Source: Bedellia somnulentella (lineage: Eukaryota; Arthropoda; Insecta; Lepidoptera; Bedelliidae). Taken from it: a stretch of DNA of 64,000 bases. A model generated the notes under the pieces. The model saw only the letters and a program-made list of their open reading frames with translations. It had not been told where the DNA came from and did not search any database. The stretch spans positions 16,120,001 through 16,184,000 of the forward strand of contig OY755187.1 of the NCBI GenBank assembly GCA_963576735.1, written 5' to 3'. The position numbers and the translations under genes were made by a program. Of the stretch, positions 33,390 through 44,913 are shown piece after piece; position 1 is the first letter of the stretch, and each line of letters starts with the position of its first letter.

Positions 33390-33550
33390 AAATGATGATG
33401 ATCATTTTGACATAGATACAGATTTAAAATAATCTTTTTTGTTGAGGTCATTGCTGATGCCTCAGACCTGATTTTTGAAAACCTTAGACATTATTGATTA
33501 TAATATATTAAAAGTGTCGCCTTATTTGCAGACATCAGTTATTTCACTCA
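33390..33550 (-). pseudogene. Fourth fragment of the transposase gene (N-terminal region)
   Basis: TTTTGACATAGATACAGAT, GCTGATGCCTCAGACCTGAT and TTGCAGACATCAGTT parallel 32660-32820 of the second copy. Degenerate, no frame. Confidence 0.65.
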
Positions 33551-33637
33551 ACTATAAACGTTCGTCGTAACAAAAAATATATCAATTATTTTCAGTTCGT
33601 CACCGCTGAACTGGTTGTTGTAATTTTATTTCCTGAA

Positions 33638-33722
33638 CTAGTTGACCCGACAGAATTCGTACTGTAAATTTGCTTATGCTAAACTTTAGGCATTTGTTCC
33701 GATATATCTAAGCTCAATCAGA
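33638..33722 (-). mobile_element. Helitron-2 3' end at the inner edge of the right arm
   Basis: CTAG at 33638-33641, then GTTGACCCGACAGAATTCGTA, matching 59551 onward and the 3' end of the copy at 6675-6937. It stops abruptly where the satellite array begins (33723). Confidence 0.7.
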
Positions 33723-36700
33723 CTCTTCATATTCAAATATTTTGCTATGAATCCTGTAGAACTATTTTATACGGTTCTTTTGATACCACACTCAAGGTGT
33801 GTAGAAGCTTTGGGTTCGTGTCAGAAAATATTTATCATTTTTTTGTACGTGAAATTGCTCTATCGTATGGTTGAAGGGTTAAAATCTCTTCATATTCAAA
33901 TATTTTGCTATGCATTCTGTAGAGCTATTTAATACGGTTCTTTTGATACCATACTCAAGGTGTGCCGAAGCTTTGGGTTCGTGTCAGAAAATATTTATAA
34001 TTTTTTTGTACGTGAAATTGCTCTATTGTGTGATTGAAGGGTTAAAATCTCTTCATATTCAAATATTTTGGTATGCATTCTGTAGAGCTATTTTATACGG
34101 TTCTTTTGATACCATATTCAAGGTGTGTAGAAGCTTTGGACAGATTTTATCACAACTATTAATTTCGCTGAAATCGGCCGCTGAGGGTTAACCTTGCGAT
34201 TGAGGGGTTAAAATCTCTTCATATTAAAATGTTTTGCTATGCATCCTGTAGAGCTATTTAATACGGTTCTTCTGATACCATACTCAAGGTGTGTAGAAGC
34301 TTTGGGTTCGTGTCAGAAAATATTTATAATTTTTTTGTACGTGAAATTGCTCTATTGTGTGATTGAAGGGTTAAAATCTCTTCATATTCAAATATTTTGG
34401 TATGCATTCTGTAGAGCTATTTTATACGGTTCTTTTGATACCATATTAAAGGTGTGTAGAAGCTTTGGACAGATTTTATCACAACTATTCATTTCGCTGA
34501 AATCGGCCGCTGAGGGTTAAACTTGCGATTGAAGGGTTAAAATCTCTTCATATTAAAATATTTTGGTATGCATCCTGTAGAACTATTTTAAACAGTTCTT
34601 TTGATACCACACTCAAGGTGTGTAGAAGCTTTGGGTTCGTGTCAGAAAATATTTATCATTTTTTTGTACGTGAAATTGCTCTATCGTATGGTTGAAGGGT
34701 TAAAATCTCTTCATATTCAAATATTTTGGTATGCATCCTGTAGAACTATTTAATACGGTTCTTTTGATACCATACTCAAGGTGTGTAGAAGCTTTGGGTT
34801 CGTGTCAGAAAATATTTATCATTTTTTTGTACGCGAAATTGCTCTATCGTATGGTTGAAGGGTTAAAATCTCTTCATATTAAAATATTTTGGTGTGCATT
34901 CTGTAGCGCTATTTTATACGGTTCTTTTGATACCATATTCAAGGTGTGTAGAAGCTTTGGACAGATTTTATCACAACTATTCATTTCGCTGAAATCGGCC
35001 GCTGAGGGTTAACCTTGCGATTGAGGGGTTAAAATCTCTTCATATTAAAATGTTTTGCTATGCATCCTGTAGAGCTATTTAATACGGTTCTTTTGATACC
35101 ATACTCAAGGTGTGTAGAAGCTTTGGGTTCGTGTCAGAAAATATTTATAATTTTTTTGTACGTGAAATTGCTCTATTGTGTGATTGAAGGGTTAAAATCT
35201 CTTCATATTCAAATATTTTGGTATGCATTCTGTAGAGCTATTTTATACGGTTCTTTTGATACCATATTGATGGTGTGTAGAAGCTTTGGACAGATTTTAT
35301 CACCCTTATTCATTTCGCTGAAATCGGCCGCTGAGGGTTAAACTTGCGATTGAGGGGTTAAAATCTCTTCATATTAAAATATTTTGCTATGCATCCTGAA
35401 GAACTATTTTATACGGTTCTTTTGATACCACACTCAAGGTGTGTAGAAGCTTTGGGTTCGTGTCAGAAAATATTTATCATTTTTTTGTACGGGAATATGC
35501 TCTATCGTATGGTTGAAGGGTTAAAATCTCTTCATATTAAAATATTTTGCTATGCATTCTGTAGAGCTATTTAAAACGGTTCTTTTGATACCATATTCAA
35601 GGTGTGTAGAAGCTTTGGACAGATTTTATCACAACTATTCATTTCGCTGAAATCGGCCGCTGAGGGTTAACCTTGCGATTGAGGGGTTAAAATCTCTTCA
35701 TATTAAAATGTTTTGCTATGCATCCTGTAGAGCTATTTAATACGGTTCTTTTGATACCATACTCAAGGTGTGTAGATGCTTTGGGTTCGTGTCAGAAAAT
35801 ATTTATAATTTTTTTGTACGTGAAATTGCTCTATTGTGTGATTGAAGGGTTAAAATCTCTTCATATTCAAATATTTTGGTATGCATTCTGTAGAGCTATT
35901 TTATACGGTTCCTTTGATACCATATTCAAGGTGTGTAGAAGCTTTGGACAGATTTTATCACAACTATTCATTTCGCTGAAATCGGCCGCTGAGGGTTAAA
36001 CTTGCGATTGAGGGGTTAAAATCTCTTCATATTCAAATATTTTGGTATGCATCCTGTAGAACTATTTTATACGGTTCTTTTGATACCATACTCAAGGTGT
36101 GTAGATGCTTTGGGTTCGTGTCAGAAAATATTTATAATTTTTTTGTACGTGAAATTGCTCTATTAAGTGATTGAAGGGTTAAAATCTCTTCATATTCAAA
36201 TATTTTGGTATGCATTCTGTAGAGCTATTTTATACGGTTCCTTTGATACCATATTCAAGGTGTGTAGAAGCTTTGGACAGATTTTATCACAACTATTCAT
36301 TTCGCTGAAATCGGCCGCTGAGGGTTAAACTTGCGATTGAGGGGTTAAAATCTCTTCATATTCAAATATTTTGGTATGCATCCTGTAGAACTATTTTATA
36401 CGGTTCTTTTGATACCATACTCAAGGTGTGTAGAAGCTTTGGGTTCGTGTCAGAAAATACTTATAATTTTTTTGTACGTGAAATTGCTCTATTGTGTGAT
36501 TGAAGGGTTAAAATCTCTTCATATTCAAATATTTTGGTATGCATTCTGTAGAGCTATTTTATACGGTTCCTTTGATACCATATTTAAGGTGTGTAGAAGC
36601 TTTGGACAGATTTTATCACAACTATTCATTTTGCTGAAATCGGCCGCTGAGGGTTAAACTTGCGATTGAAGGGTTAAAATCTCTTCATATTAAAATATTT

Positions 36701-39700
36701 TGCTATGCATCCTGTAGAACTATTTTATACGGTTCTTTTGATACCACACTCAAGGTGTGTAGAAGCTTTGGGTTCGTGTCAGAAAATATTTATCATTTTT
36801 TTGTACGTGAAATTGCTCTATCGTATGGTTGAAGGGTTAAAATCTCTTCATATTAAAATATTTTGCTATGCATTCTGTAGAGCTATTTAAAACGGTTCTT
36901 TTGATACCATATTCAAGGTGTGTAGAAGCTTTGGACAGATTTTATCACAACTATTCATTTCGCTGAAATCGGCCGCTGAGGGTTAACCTTGCGATTGAGG
37001 GGTTAAAATCTCTTCATATTAAAATATTTTGCTATGCATCCTGTAGAGCTATTTAATACGGTTCTTTTGATACCATACTCAAGGTGTGTAGAAGCTTTGG
37101 GTTCGTGTCAGAAAATATTTATATTTTTTTTGTACGTGAAATTGCTCTATTGTGTGATTGAAGGGTTAAAATCTCTTCATATTCAAATATTTTTGTATGC
37201 ATTCTGTAGAGCTATTTTATACGGTTCCTTTGATACCATATTCAAGGTGTGTAGAAGCTTTGGACAGATTTTATCACAACTATTCATTTCGCTGAAATCG
37301 GCCGCTGAGGGTTAAACTTGCGATTGAAGGGTCAAAATCTCTTCATATTAAAATATTTTGGTATGCATCCTGTAGAACTATTTTATACGGTTCTTTTGAT
37401 ACCACACTCAAGGTGTGTAGAAGCTTTGGGTTCGTGTCAGAAAATATTTATCATTTTTTTGTACGTGAAATTGCTCTATCGTATGGTTAAAGGGTTAAAA
37501 TCTCTTCATATTCAAACATTTTGCTATGCATTCTGTAGAGGTATTTTATACGGTTCTTATGATACCATATTCAAGGTGTGTAGAAGCTTTGGACAGATTT
37601 TATCACAACTATTAATTTCGCTGAAATCGGCCGCTGAGGGTTAAACTTGCGATTGAGGGGTTAAAATCTCTTCATATTCAAATATTTCGGTATGCATCAT
37701 GTAGAACTATTTTATACGGTTCTTTTGATACCATATTCAAGGTGTGTAGAAGCTTTGGACAGATTTTATCACAACTATTCATTTCGCTGAAATCGGCCGC
37801 TGAGGGTTAACCTTGCGATTGAGGGGTTAAATTCTCTTCATATTAAAATGTTTTGCTATGCATCCTGTAGAGCTATTTAATACGGTTCTTTTGATACCAT
37901 ACTCAAGGTGTGTAGAAGCTTTGGGTTCGTGTCAGAAAATATTTATAATTTTTTTGTACGTGAAATTGCTCTATTGTGTGATTGAAGGGTTAAAATCTCT
38001 TCATATTCAAATATTTTGGTATGCATTCTGTAGAGCTATTTTATACGGTTCTTTTGATACCATATTCAAGGTGTGTAGAAGCTTTGGACAGATTTTATCA
38101 CAACTATTCATTTCGCTGAAATCGGCCGCTGAGGGTTAACCTTGCGATTGAGGGGTTAAAATTTCTTCATATTCAAATATTTTGCTATGCATCCTGTAGA
38201 GCTATTTAATACGGTTCTTTTGATACCATACTCAAGGTGTGTAGAAGCTTTGGGTTCGTGTCAGAAAATATTTATCATTTTTTTGTACGTGAAATTGCTC
38301 TATCGTATGGTTGAAGGGTTAAAATCTCTTCATATTAAAATATTTTGCTATGCATTCTGTAGAGCTATTTAATACGGTTCTTTTGATACCATATTCAAGG
38401 TGTGTAGAAGCTTTGTACAGATTTTATCACAACTATTCATTTCGCTGAAATCGGCCGCTGAGGGTTAAACTTGCGATTGAGGGGTTAAAATCTCTTCATA
38501 TTCAAATATTTTGGTATGCATCCTGTAGAGCTATTTAATACGGTTCTTTTGATACCATATTCAAGGTGTGTAGAAGCTTTGGGTTCGTGTCAGAAAATAT
38601 TTATCATTTTTTTGTACGCGGAATTGCTCTATCGTATGATTGCAGGGTTAAAATCTCTTCACATTAAAATATTTTGGTATGCATCCTGTAGAACTATTTA
38701 ATACGGTTCTTTTGATACCACACTCAAGGTGTGTAGAAGCTTTGGGTTCGTGTCAGAAAATATTTATCATTTTTTTGTACGTTTAATTGCTATATTGTGT
38801 GATTGAAGGGTTAAAAGCTCTTCATATTCAAATATTTTGGTATGCATCCGGTAGAACTATTTAATACGGTTCTTTTGATACCACACTCAAGGTGTGTAGA
38901 AGCTTTGGACAGATTTTATCACAACTATTCATTTCGCTGAAATCGGCCGCTGAGGGTTAAACTTGCGATTGAAGGGTCAAAATCTCTTCATATTAAAATA
39001 TTTTGGTATGCATCCTGTAGAACTATTTTATACGGTTCTTTTGATACCACACTCAAGGTGTGTAGAAGCTTTGGGTTCGTGTCAGAAAATATTTATCATT
39101 TTTTTGTACGTGAAATTGCTCTATCGTATGGTTAAAGGGTTAAAATCTCTTCATATTCAAACATTTTGCTATGCATTCTGTAGAGGTATTTAAAACGGTT
39201 CTTTTGATACCATATTCAAGGTGTGTAGAAGCTTTGGACAGATTTTATAACAACTATTCATTTCGCTGAAATCGGCCGCTGAGGGTAAACCTTGCGATTG
39301 AGGGGTTAAAATCTCTTCATATTCAAATTTTTTGCTATGCATCCTGTAGAGCTATTTAATACGGTTCTTTTGATACCATACTCAAGGTGTGCAAAAGCTT
39401 TGGGTTCGTGTCAGAAAATATTTATAATTTTTTTGTACGTGAAATTGCTCTATTGTGTGATTGAAGGGTTAAAATCTCTTCATATTCAAATATTTTGGTA
39501 TGCATTCTGTAGAGCTATTTTATACGGTTCTTTTGATACCATATTCAAGGTGTGTAGAAGCTTTGGACAGATTTTATCACAACTATTAATTTCGCTGAAA
39601 TCGGCCGCTGAGGGTTAAACTTGCGATTGAAGGGTTAAAATCTCTTCATATTAAAATATTTTGGTATGCATCCTGTAGAACTATTTTATACGGTTCTTTT

Positions 39701-41549
39701 GATACCACACTCAAGGTGTGTAGAAGCTTTGGGTTCGTGTCAGAAAATATTTATATTTTTTTGTACGTGAAATTGCTCTATCGTATGGTTGAAGGGTTAA
39801 AATCTCTTCATATTCAAATATTTTGGTATGCATCCTGTAGAACTATTTAATACGATTCTTTTGAGACCATACTCAAGGTCTGTAGAAGCTTTGGGTTCGT
39901 GTCAGAAAATATTTATAATTTTTTTGTACGTTAAATTGCTATATTGTGTGATTGAAGGGTTAAAAGCTCTTCATATTAAAATATTTTGGTATGCATTCTG
40001 TAGAGCTATTTAAAACAGTTTTTTTAATACCATATTCAAGGTGTGTAGAAGCTTTGGACAGATTTTATCACAACTATTCATTTCGCTGAAATCGGCCGCT
40101 GAGGGTTAAACTTGCGATTGAGGGGTTAAAATCTCTTCATATTCAAATATTTCGGTATGCATCATGTAGAACTATTTAATACGGTTCTTTTGATACCATA
40201 CTCAAGGTGTGTAGAAGCTTTGGACAGATTTTATCACCACTATTCATTTCGCTGAAATCGGCCGCTGAGGGTTAACCTTGCGATTGAGGGGTTAAAATCT
40301 CTTCATATTCAAATATTTTGCTATGCATTCTGTAGAGCTATTTAAAACGGTTCTTTTGATACCATACTCAAGGTGTGTAGAAGCTTTGGGTTCGTGTCAG
40401 AAAATATTTATCATTTTTTTGTACGTGAAATTGCTCTATCGTATGGTTGAAGGGTTAAAATCTCTTCATATTAAAATATTTTGGTATGCTTTCTGTAGAG
40501 CTATTTAATACGGTTCTTTTGATACCATACTTAAGGTGTGTAGAAGCTTTGGACAGATTTTATCACAACTATTCATTTCGCTGAAATCGGCCGCTGAGGG
40601 TTAACCTTGCGATTGAGGGGTTAAAATTTCTTCATATTCAAATATTTTGCTATGCATCCTGTAGAGCTATTTAATACGGTTCTTTTGATACCATACTCAA
40701 GGTGTGTAGAAGCTTTGGGTTCGTGTCAGAAAATATTTATCATTTTTTTGTACGTGAAATTGCTCTATCGTATGGTTGAAGGGTTAAAATCTCTTCATAT
40801 TAAAATATTTTGCTATGCATTCTGTAGAGCTATTTAATACGGTTCTTTTGATACCATATTCAAGGTGTGTAGAAGCTTTGTACAGATTTTATCACAACTA
40901 TTCATTTCGCTGAAATCGGCCGCTGAGGGTTAAACTTGCGATTGAGGGGTTAAAATCTCTTCATATTCAAATATTTTGGTATGCATCCTGTAGAGCTATT
41001 TAATACGGTTCTTTTGATACCATATTCAAGGTGTGTAGAAGCTTTGGGTTCGTGTCAGAAAATATTTATCATTTTTTTGTACGCGGAATTGCTCTATCGT
41101 ATGATTGCAGGGTTAAAATCTCTTCACATTAAAATATTTTGGTATGCATCCTGTAGAACTATTTAATACGGTTCTTTTGATACCACACTCAAGGTGTGTA
41201 GAAGCTTTGGGTTCGTGTCAGAAAATATTTATCATTTTTTTGTACGTTTAATTGCTATATTGTGTGATTGAAGGGTTAAAAGCTCTTCATATTCAAATAT
41301 TTTGGTATGCATCCGGTAGAACTATTTAATACGGTTCTTTTGATACCACACTCAAGGTGTGTAGAAGCTTTGGACAGATTTTATCACAACTATTCATTTC
41401 GCTGAAATCGGCCGCTGAGGGTTAAACTTGCGATTAAAGGGTTAAAATCTCTTCATATTAAAATATTTTGGTATGCATCCTGTAGAACTATTTTATACGG
41501 TTCTTTTGATACCATACTTAAGGTGTGTAGAAGCTTGGGGCTCATGTCA
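33723..41549 (-). repeat. Right satellite array, 329-bp dimeric unit, about 24 copies, inverted
   Basis: Reverse complement of the left array. Besides the common B-half variant (CGTATGGTTGAAGG) it holds many units with TTGTGTGATTGAAGG, which I do not see in the left array. Larger duplications are visible: the block at 38187-38960 recurs at 40652-41425 (shift 2465 bp, about 7.5 units) and 37318-37500 recurs at 38963 onward (shift 1645 bp, 5 units). The arms are therefore homogenised mainly within themselves. Confidence 0.95.
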
Positions 41550-41778
41550 GAAAAGTTTTTAATAATTCATCTAGGGTGGCTGCTCTACATTTTGTTTCAT
41601 GGGTTTAAGGTTCTCGTTCGGGCAGGTTAATGGCCTAGAGTGTTAATGCAGCTATTTATGTGGCAATGAGGCTTCTTAGATGCTGAAATTCCTGGTTTTA
41701 CACCTTTTTATATTGAAACTTTTTAATTTGGTCGGGTTATAATCGGCCGCTGGAATCGGCCGCTAACTTCACACCGGT
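41550..41778 (-). repeat. Right terminal tip (unique part of the arm)
   Basis: Inverted partner of 18443-18669, ending CTTCACACCGGT. Confidence 0.9.
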
Positions 41779-41787
41779 GTGTAATGC
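41779..41787. repeat. Right 9-bp target duplication GTGTAATGC
   Basis: Partner of 18434-18442; continues directly into the SINE-A sequence CGACTTAGAAT. Confidence 0.88.
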
Positions 41788-42012
41788 CGACTTAGAATGT
41801 CACTACCCCTTTCTACTCATGGTTGTCGTAAGAGGCGGCTTAGGGAATGGGGGTTTCTAAGTGGTTTTGGGCGATTCAGTTGGAGACCCATAACCAAAAA
41901 TACTTTATTTCACCATCTTGTCCCCTATCAACTCCAAAATTTGGTTGAGGGATTTCTAGCTCTAAAGCTCTGGTTCCCTTTTTGGAATTATGGTGTCAGT
42001 ATATGTTTTTAT

Positions 42013-42290
42013 ACATACATACATACATATACTCACGCCATTAGATCCCATTGGGGTAGGCAGAGACTATTGATCGCCACTTCGTACGATCCTGACAAAC
42101 CTCTCTAGCTTCGTTTACATCCATCAATCTTTTCATGCGTGCTCTTTTATTCTTCATACTTCGGACGCCAGCCTTTTTGAGCACACTCTCAATTTGGTCC
42201 AAGTGAGTTCTCCGTGGTCGTCCTCTACTAACATTACCATCCACACTAGCTCTATAGATCCCTTTTACCAATTTTCTATCATTAATCCTC
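42013..42290 (-). mobile_element. RTE LINE 3' end
   Basis: The minus strand encodes 'VKGIYRASVDGNVSRGRPRR', 'MKNKRARMKRLMDVNEAREV' and 'KWRSIVSAYPNG' before the stop and the (TATG)n tail (at the left). Same family as 51184-51524. 5'-truncated; the reverse transcriptase is absent. Confidence 0.85.
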
Positions 42291-42485
42291 TTGTTATCAT
42301 GTTTTTATCTTGTCGTATAATATAATCTAAAATTACTGATATACCATCAAGAATTATAGATACTGTCTTCTGAATTAAGGTATCCGTTTACTGTCGTAAA
42401 AAGTCGCGGCCGATAGTTTTTGCTTACCCAATGAGTACTAATGGCATAAGTATAATACATGGCTGTATTGCATGAACGCAATCTA
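42291..42485. other. No recognised feature
   Basis: Nothing recognised. Confidence 0.35.
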
Positions 42486-42606
42486 TCTATACTTATAATA
42501 AATCAGTAGAGAGGTCAATTCTGTACATTAAATATATTTTCAAAATAACTATCAGAGGGTGATTAGTGATCGATACTGATGCCAAAAATGCAATCAGTAA
42601 AATTTT

Positions 42607-42662
<56 letters not shown>

Positions 42663-43462
42663 GGTTTGTATGTTCCTTATGGAAACAAAAACTACTCGGC
42701 GGATTTTAACGAAACTTGGTAGAATTATTCTTCATACTCCAGGGCAGGTTATAGTGTACTTTTAAGCAGAGTAGTGAAGGGGAATTTTGGGAAAATTTGG
42801 GAAAACGGGGGAAGTTACTCCATTTTTTAAGCTTCCGTCGCGTGTGTAGCCTTAGTGGTTATAGTTACATAGAAATCATGTATGACGGAAATATTTTACA
42901 TAAAATTTTCTTAAAAATATCCTTCTGCAGCATATGTCTATCTTTTATGTTTGACTCATAATAACACGTGTAATTCCTGATAGCTTAGCAGTTCGGAGCA
43001 GTCTGATTATATTTGTTTACTCTTACGTTTATAGTTCTCTCATTCATCTCTCATTTAACAAAGTTTACATTATGACCTATTCAATAAAAAAAGAATCACA
43101 GAAATCGGTATAGAATAACCAAACTTATACATGAAATAAGCTATCGCGCCCTGTCGTCGCACGTGAATGCTATAAGGATAATTTTTTAGTAATGGTTGCG
43201 CGCGCAAAAGATAGCCGGGAGTATACAATATACATATACTCCCTTTATGTATGCAAAGTTTGTAACTCTGATTGTTTGTTTGCATGGTTTTATTTTCGGA
43301 GATACTGAACCGTTCATTAAAGCGCTTTCACAATCACAAAGCTACACTATTCAGGAATGCTATAAATTGCACTAAATTTCACAAAGGTTGAGCAGTGATT
43401 GAAGAAACCTCAGATATTTTTAAAAGTACGCTACCCGTGCGAAGCTGGGCCCGATCCACTAG
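42486..43462 (+). mobile_element. Non-autonomous Helitron-1, copy 2 (977 bp)
   Basis: TCTATACTTATAATAAATC at the start and CCACTAG at the end, between A (42485) and T (43463). The (GTCT)n tract is at 42608-42662 with one interruption. It differs from copy 1 mainly in a diverged block at about 43140-43300 (for example GCGCGCGCAAAAG), which may be a small replacement. Confidence 0.93.
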
Positions 43463-43704
43463 TTAGAAATATAACTGTCTTAGTGCCATTTTTAACCGAA
43501 TTTATATAAATAACTTATTACTTAAAATCCTTTGCCTGAACAGACCGCAGAAGTGTTACGAGTATGAGCTTCTTACGTCAACCTTCTACGAACGCTCATA
43601 TGTTTATGCCACCTTAAGATAATGGACGTATTTATAAGTATAAGTGCACACACACATAATATACTAGTTTCATATTTTTTTAAATTTTTGGTAAGTAGTT
43701 TAGA

Positions 43705-43905
43705 ATTTAAACATCCACACATCTACTGAGGGCTAGAGATACCAAAAAGAGGTAGGCAGTGCTTCAGAAATTACTTAGCGCCTTTTGGAAATTGAGAGGG
43801 GAAAAGATCATATGAAACGCTATTAGTAATAAACAGTGATGGGTCTCCAACACGACACCCGCAGGAAGAAATGGGTTGGTGCTATTATAAGCCGACACAA
43901 CACAG
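43705..43905 (-). mobile_element. SINE-A, degenerate
   Basis: CTACTGAGGGCTAGAGATACC, AAAAGAGGTAGGCAG, GTGATGGGTCTCCAAC and the 5' end ATAAGCCGACACAACACAGC. Confidence 0.65.
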
Positions 43906-44129
43906 CTATACAGCCAAACCTAAAGTGCTAGAAATTATTACTATAGAGAAGAAGGTATATCTGTTAAATAAAATAATCAACTCACCAGTTATATTTATTA
44001 CAGTAATTATTCCATAACAATTAGCTAAGGCACTAATTGGGAGCGGTTTTGTTTGTCTTGAATTGCAAACGTTAGATTTTACTAGCGGTTTCAAGTCGAA
44101 ACTTCGGTTTCTGCTAGTTTACTTACTTA

Positions 44130-44200
44130 TACTCACGTCATTTATATATTTGGGGTGGGCAGAGACTATCGATAGCCACTTTGTACGATACTGACGAAGT
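44130..44200 (-). mobile_element. RTE LINE 3' fragment
   Basis: ACTCACGTCAT..GGGTGGGCAGAGACTATCGAT and CACTTTGTACGAT match the RTE terminal coding block. Confidence 0.65.
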
Positions 44201-44339
44201 TTTCTTGAGTTGAAGTTTTGAATCTCTTATTAACACGCTTTTATTAGGTCGACCTGTATGTATGTAACTATGTAATCAAATCTAAGAAAACGAATTTAAC
44301 GATCTTCTAAAGGTCATAGCGTTATGAAAATTGGCAGTT

Positions 44340-44869
44340 GTATGTGATTTCGATGACAATACAATAATATGGTACTGTCGAGCTGATCTGATGATGGAGC
44401 CGGAAGATATGAACTGGAACTTCATGATGGATGATCGTATCATAGCCGTGTTTGGACTTGTTAAAAAGGTCTTGTAATGAACGTTGACCATGATTAGGTT
44501 TCAAGGTCTGATGATGAAGCCGGAAAGCATTCCATGATGAAAAATCGTATCATAGCCGTGTTTGGACTTGTTAGAAAGGTCTTGTAATGAACCTTGACCA
44601 CGATTAGGTTTCAAGGTCTGAATACAATAATATGGTACTGTCGAGCTCATCTGATGATGGAGCCGGAAGATATTAACTGGAACTTAATGATGGATGATCG
44701 TATTATAGCTGTATTTGGACAGGCATATGTGGCGCTAAGTCGAGTAAAATCACTTAGTGGTCTCCAGATTGAAGAGTTAGATTGTTCTAAGCTGACAGGT
44801 AAGACACCATGCAATACAGACGCACTGGCGGAGATGGAGAGGATGGGCTCATTCGTCTATTTGAAATAA
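44340..44869 (+). pseudogene. PIF1/Helitron-type helicase C-terminal fragment with upstream tandem duplications
   Basis: 44594-44869 encodes 'GQAYVALSRVKSLSGL' (the motif VI region of PIF1-family helicases, with the ALSR arginine) followed by 'DCSKLTGKTPCN' and 'ALAEMERM', a C-terminal end seen in insect PIF1-like and Helitron helicases. The ~100-bp block around GATGATGGAGCCGGAAGATAT and GATCGTATCATAGCCGTGTTTG occurs three times (44358-44505, 44506-44625 partial, 44626-44720). The helicase core (Walker A/B) is absent. It is a relic, either of a Helitron's own helicase or of a PIF1 gene copy. Confidence 0.7.
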
Positions 44870-44913
44870 ATGTTTAAAATATGCCATTAGCAAAGACTAA
44901 AAAGCATAAAATA

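Larger units (their letters stand above)
18443..41778 (+). mobile_element. Giant Foldback-type DNA transposon, 23.3 kb
   Basis: One element with inverted arms of about 7.4 kb (18443-25803) and 8.1 kb (33723-41778) around a 7.9-kb interior. Termini are ACCGGTGTGAAGTTAGCGG at both ends in inverted orientation. The 9-bp duplications and the split SINE-A confirm insertion as a unit. The arms are built from a 329-bp satellite, as in Drosophila FB elements but with a different, longer unit. The interior encodes a DDE transposase fused to a PHD finger and a Ulp1-like protease, plus decayed copies. Family knowledge: FB/FB-NOF and some Phantom elements (Mutator-related) have complex repeated termini and about 9-bp duplications. 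Assignment to that group is inference. The element itself carries nested SINE and Helitron insertions, so it is not brand new. Confidence 0.93.
18430..42010 (+). mobile_element. SINE-A split by the giant foldback insertion
   Basis: The first ~13 bp (18430-18442, TGCCGTGTAATGC) lie left of the foldback element and the rest (41779-42010, from GTGTAATGCCGACTTAGAAT to GTCAGTATATG) lies right. Joined across one copy of the 9-bp duplication they read as a normal SINE-A 5' region, like the copy at 456-697. This fixes the insertion point and orientation. Confidence 0.88.

Noticed and set aside
33747..41166. Matching plus-strand frames in the right array
   Set aside because: Same satellite in the other orientation; not genes.
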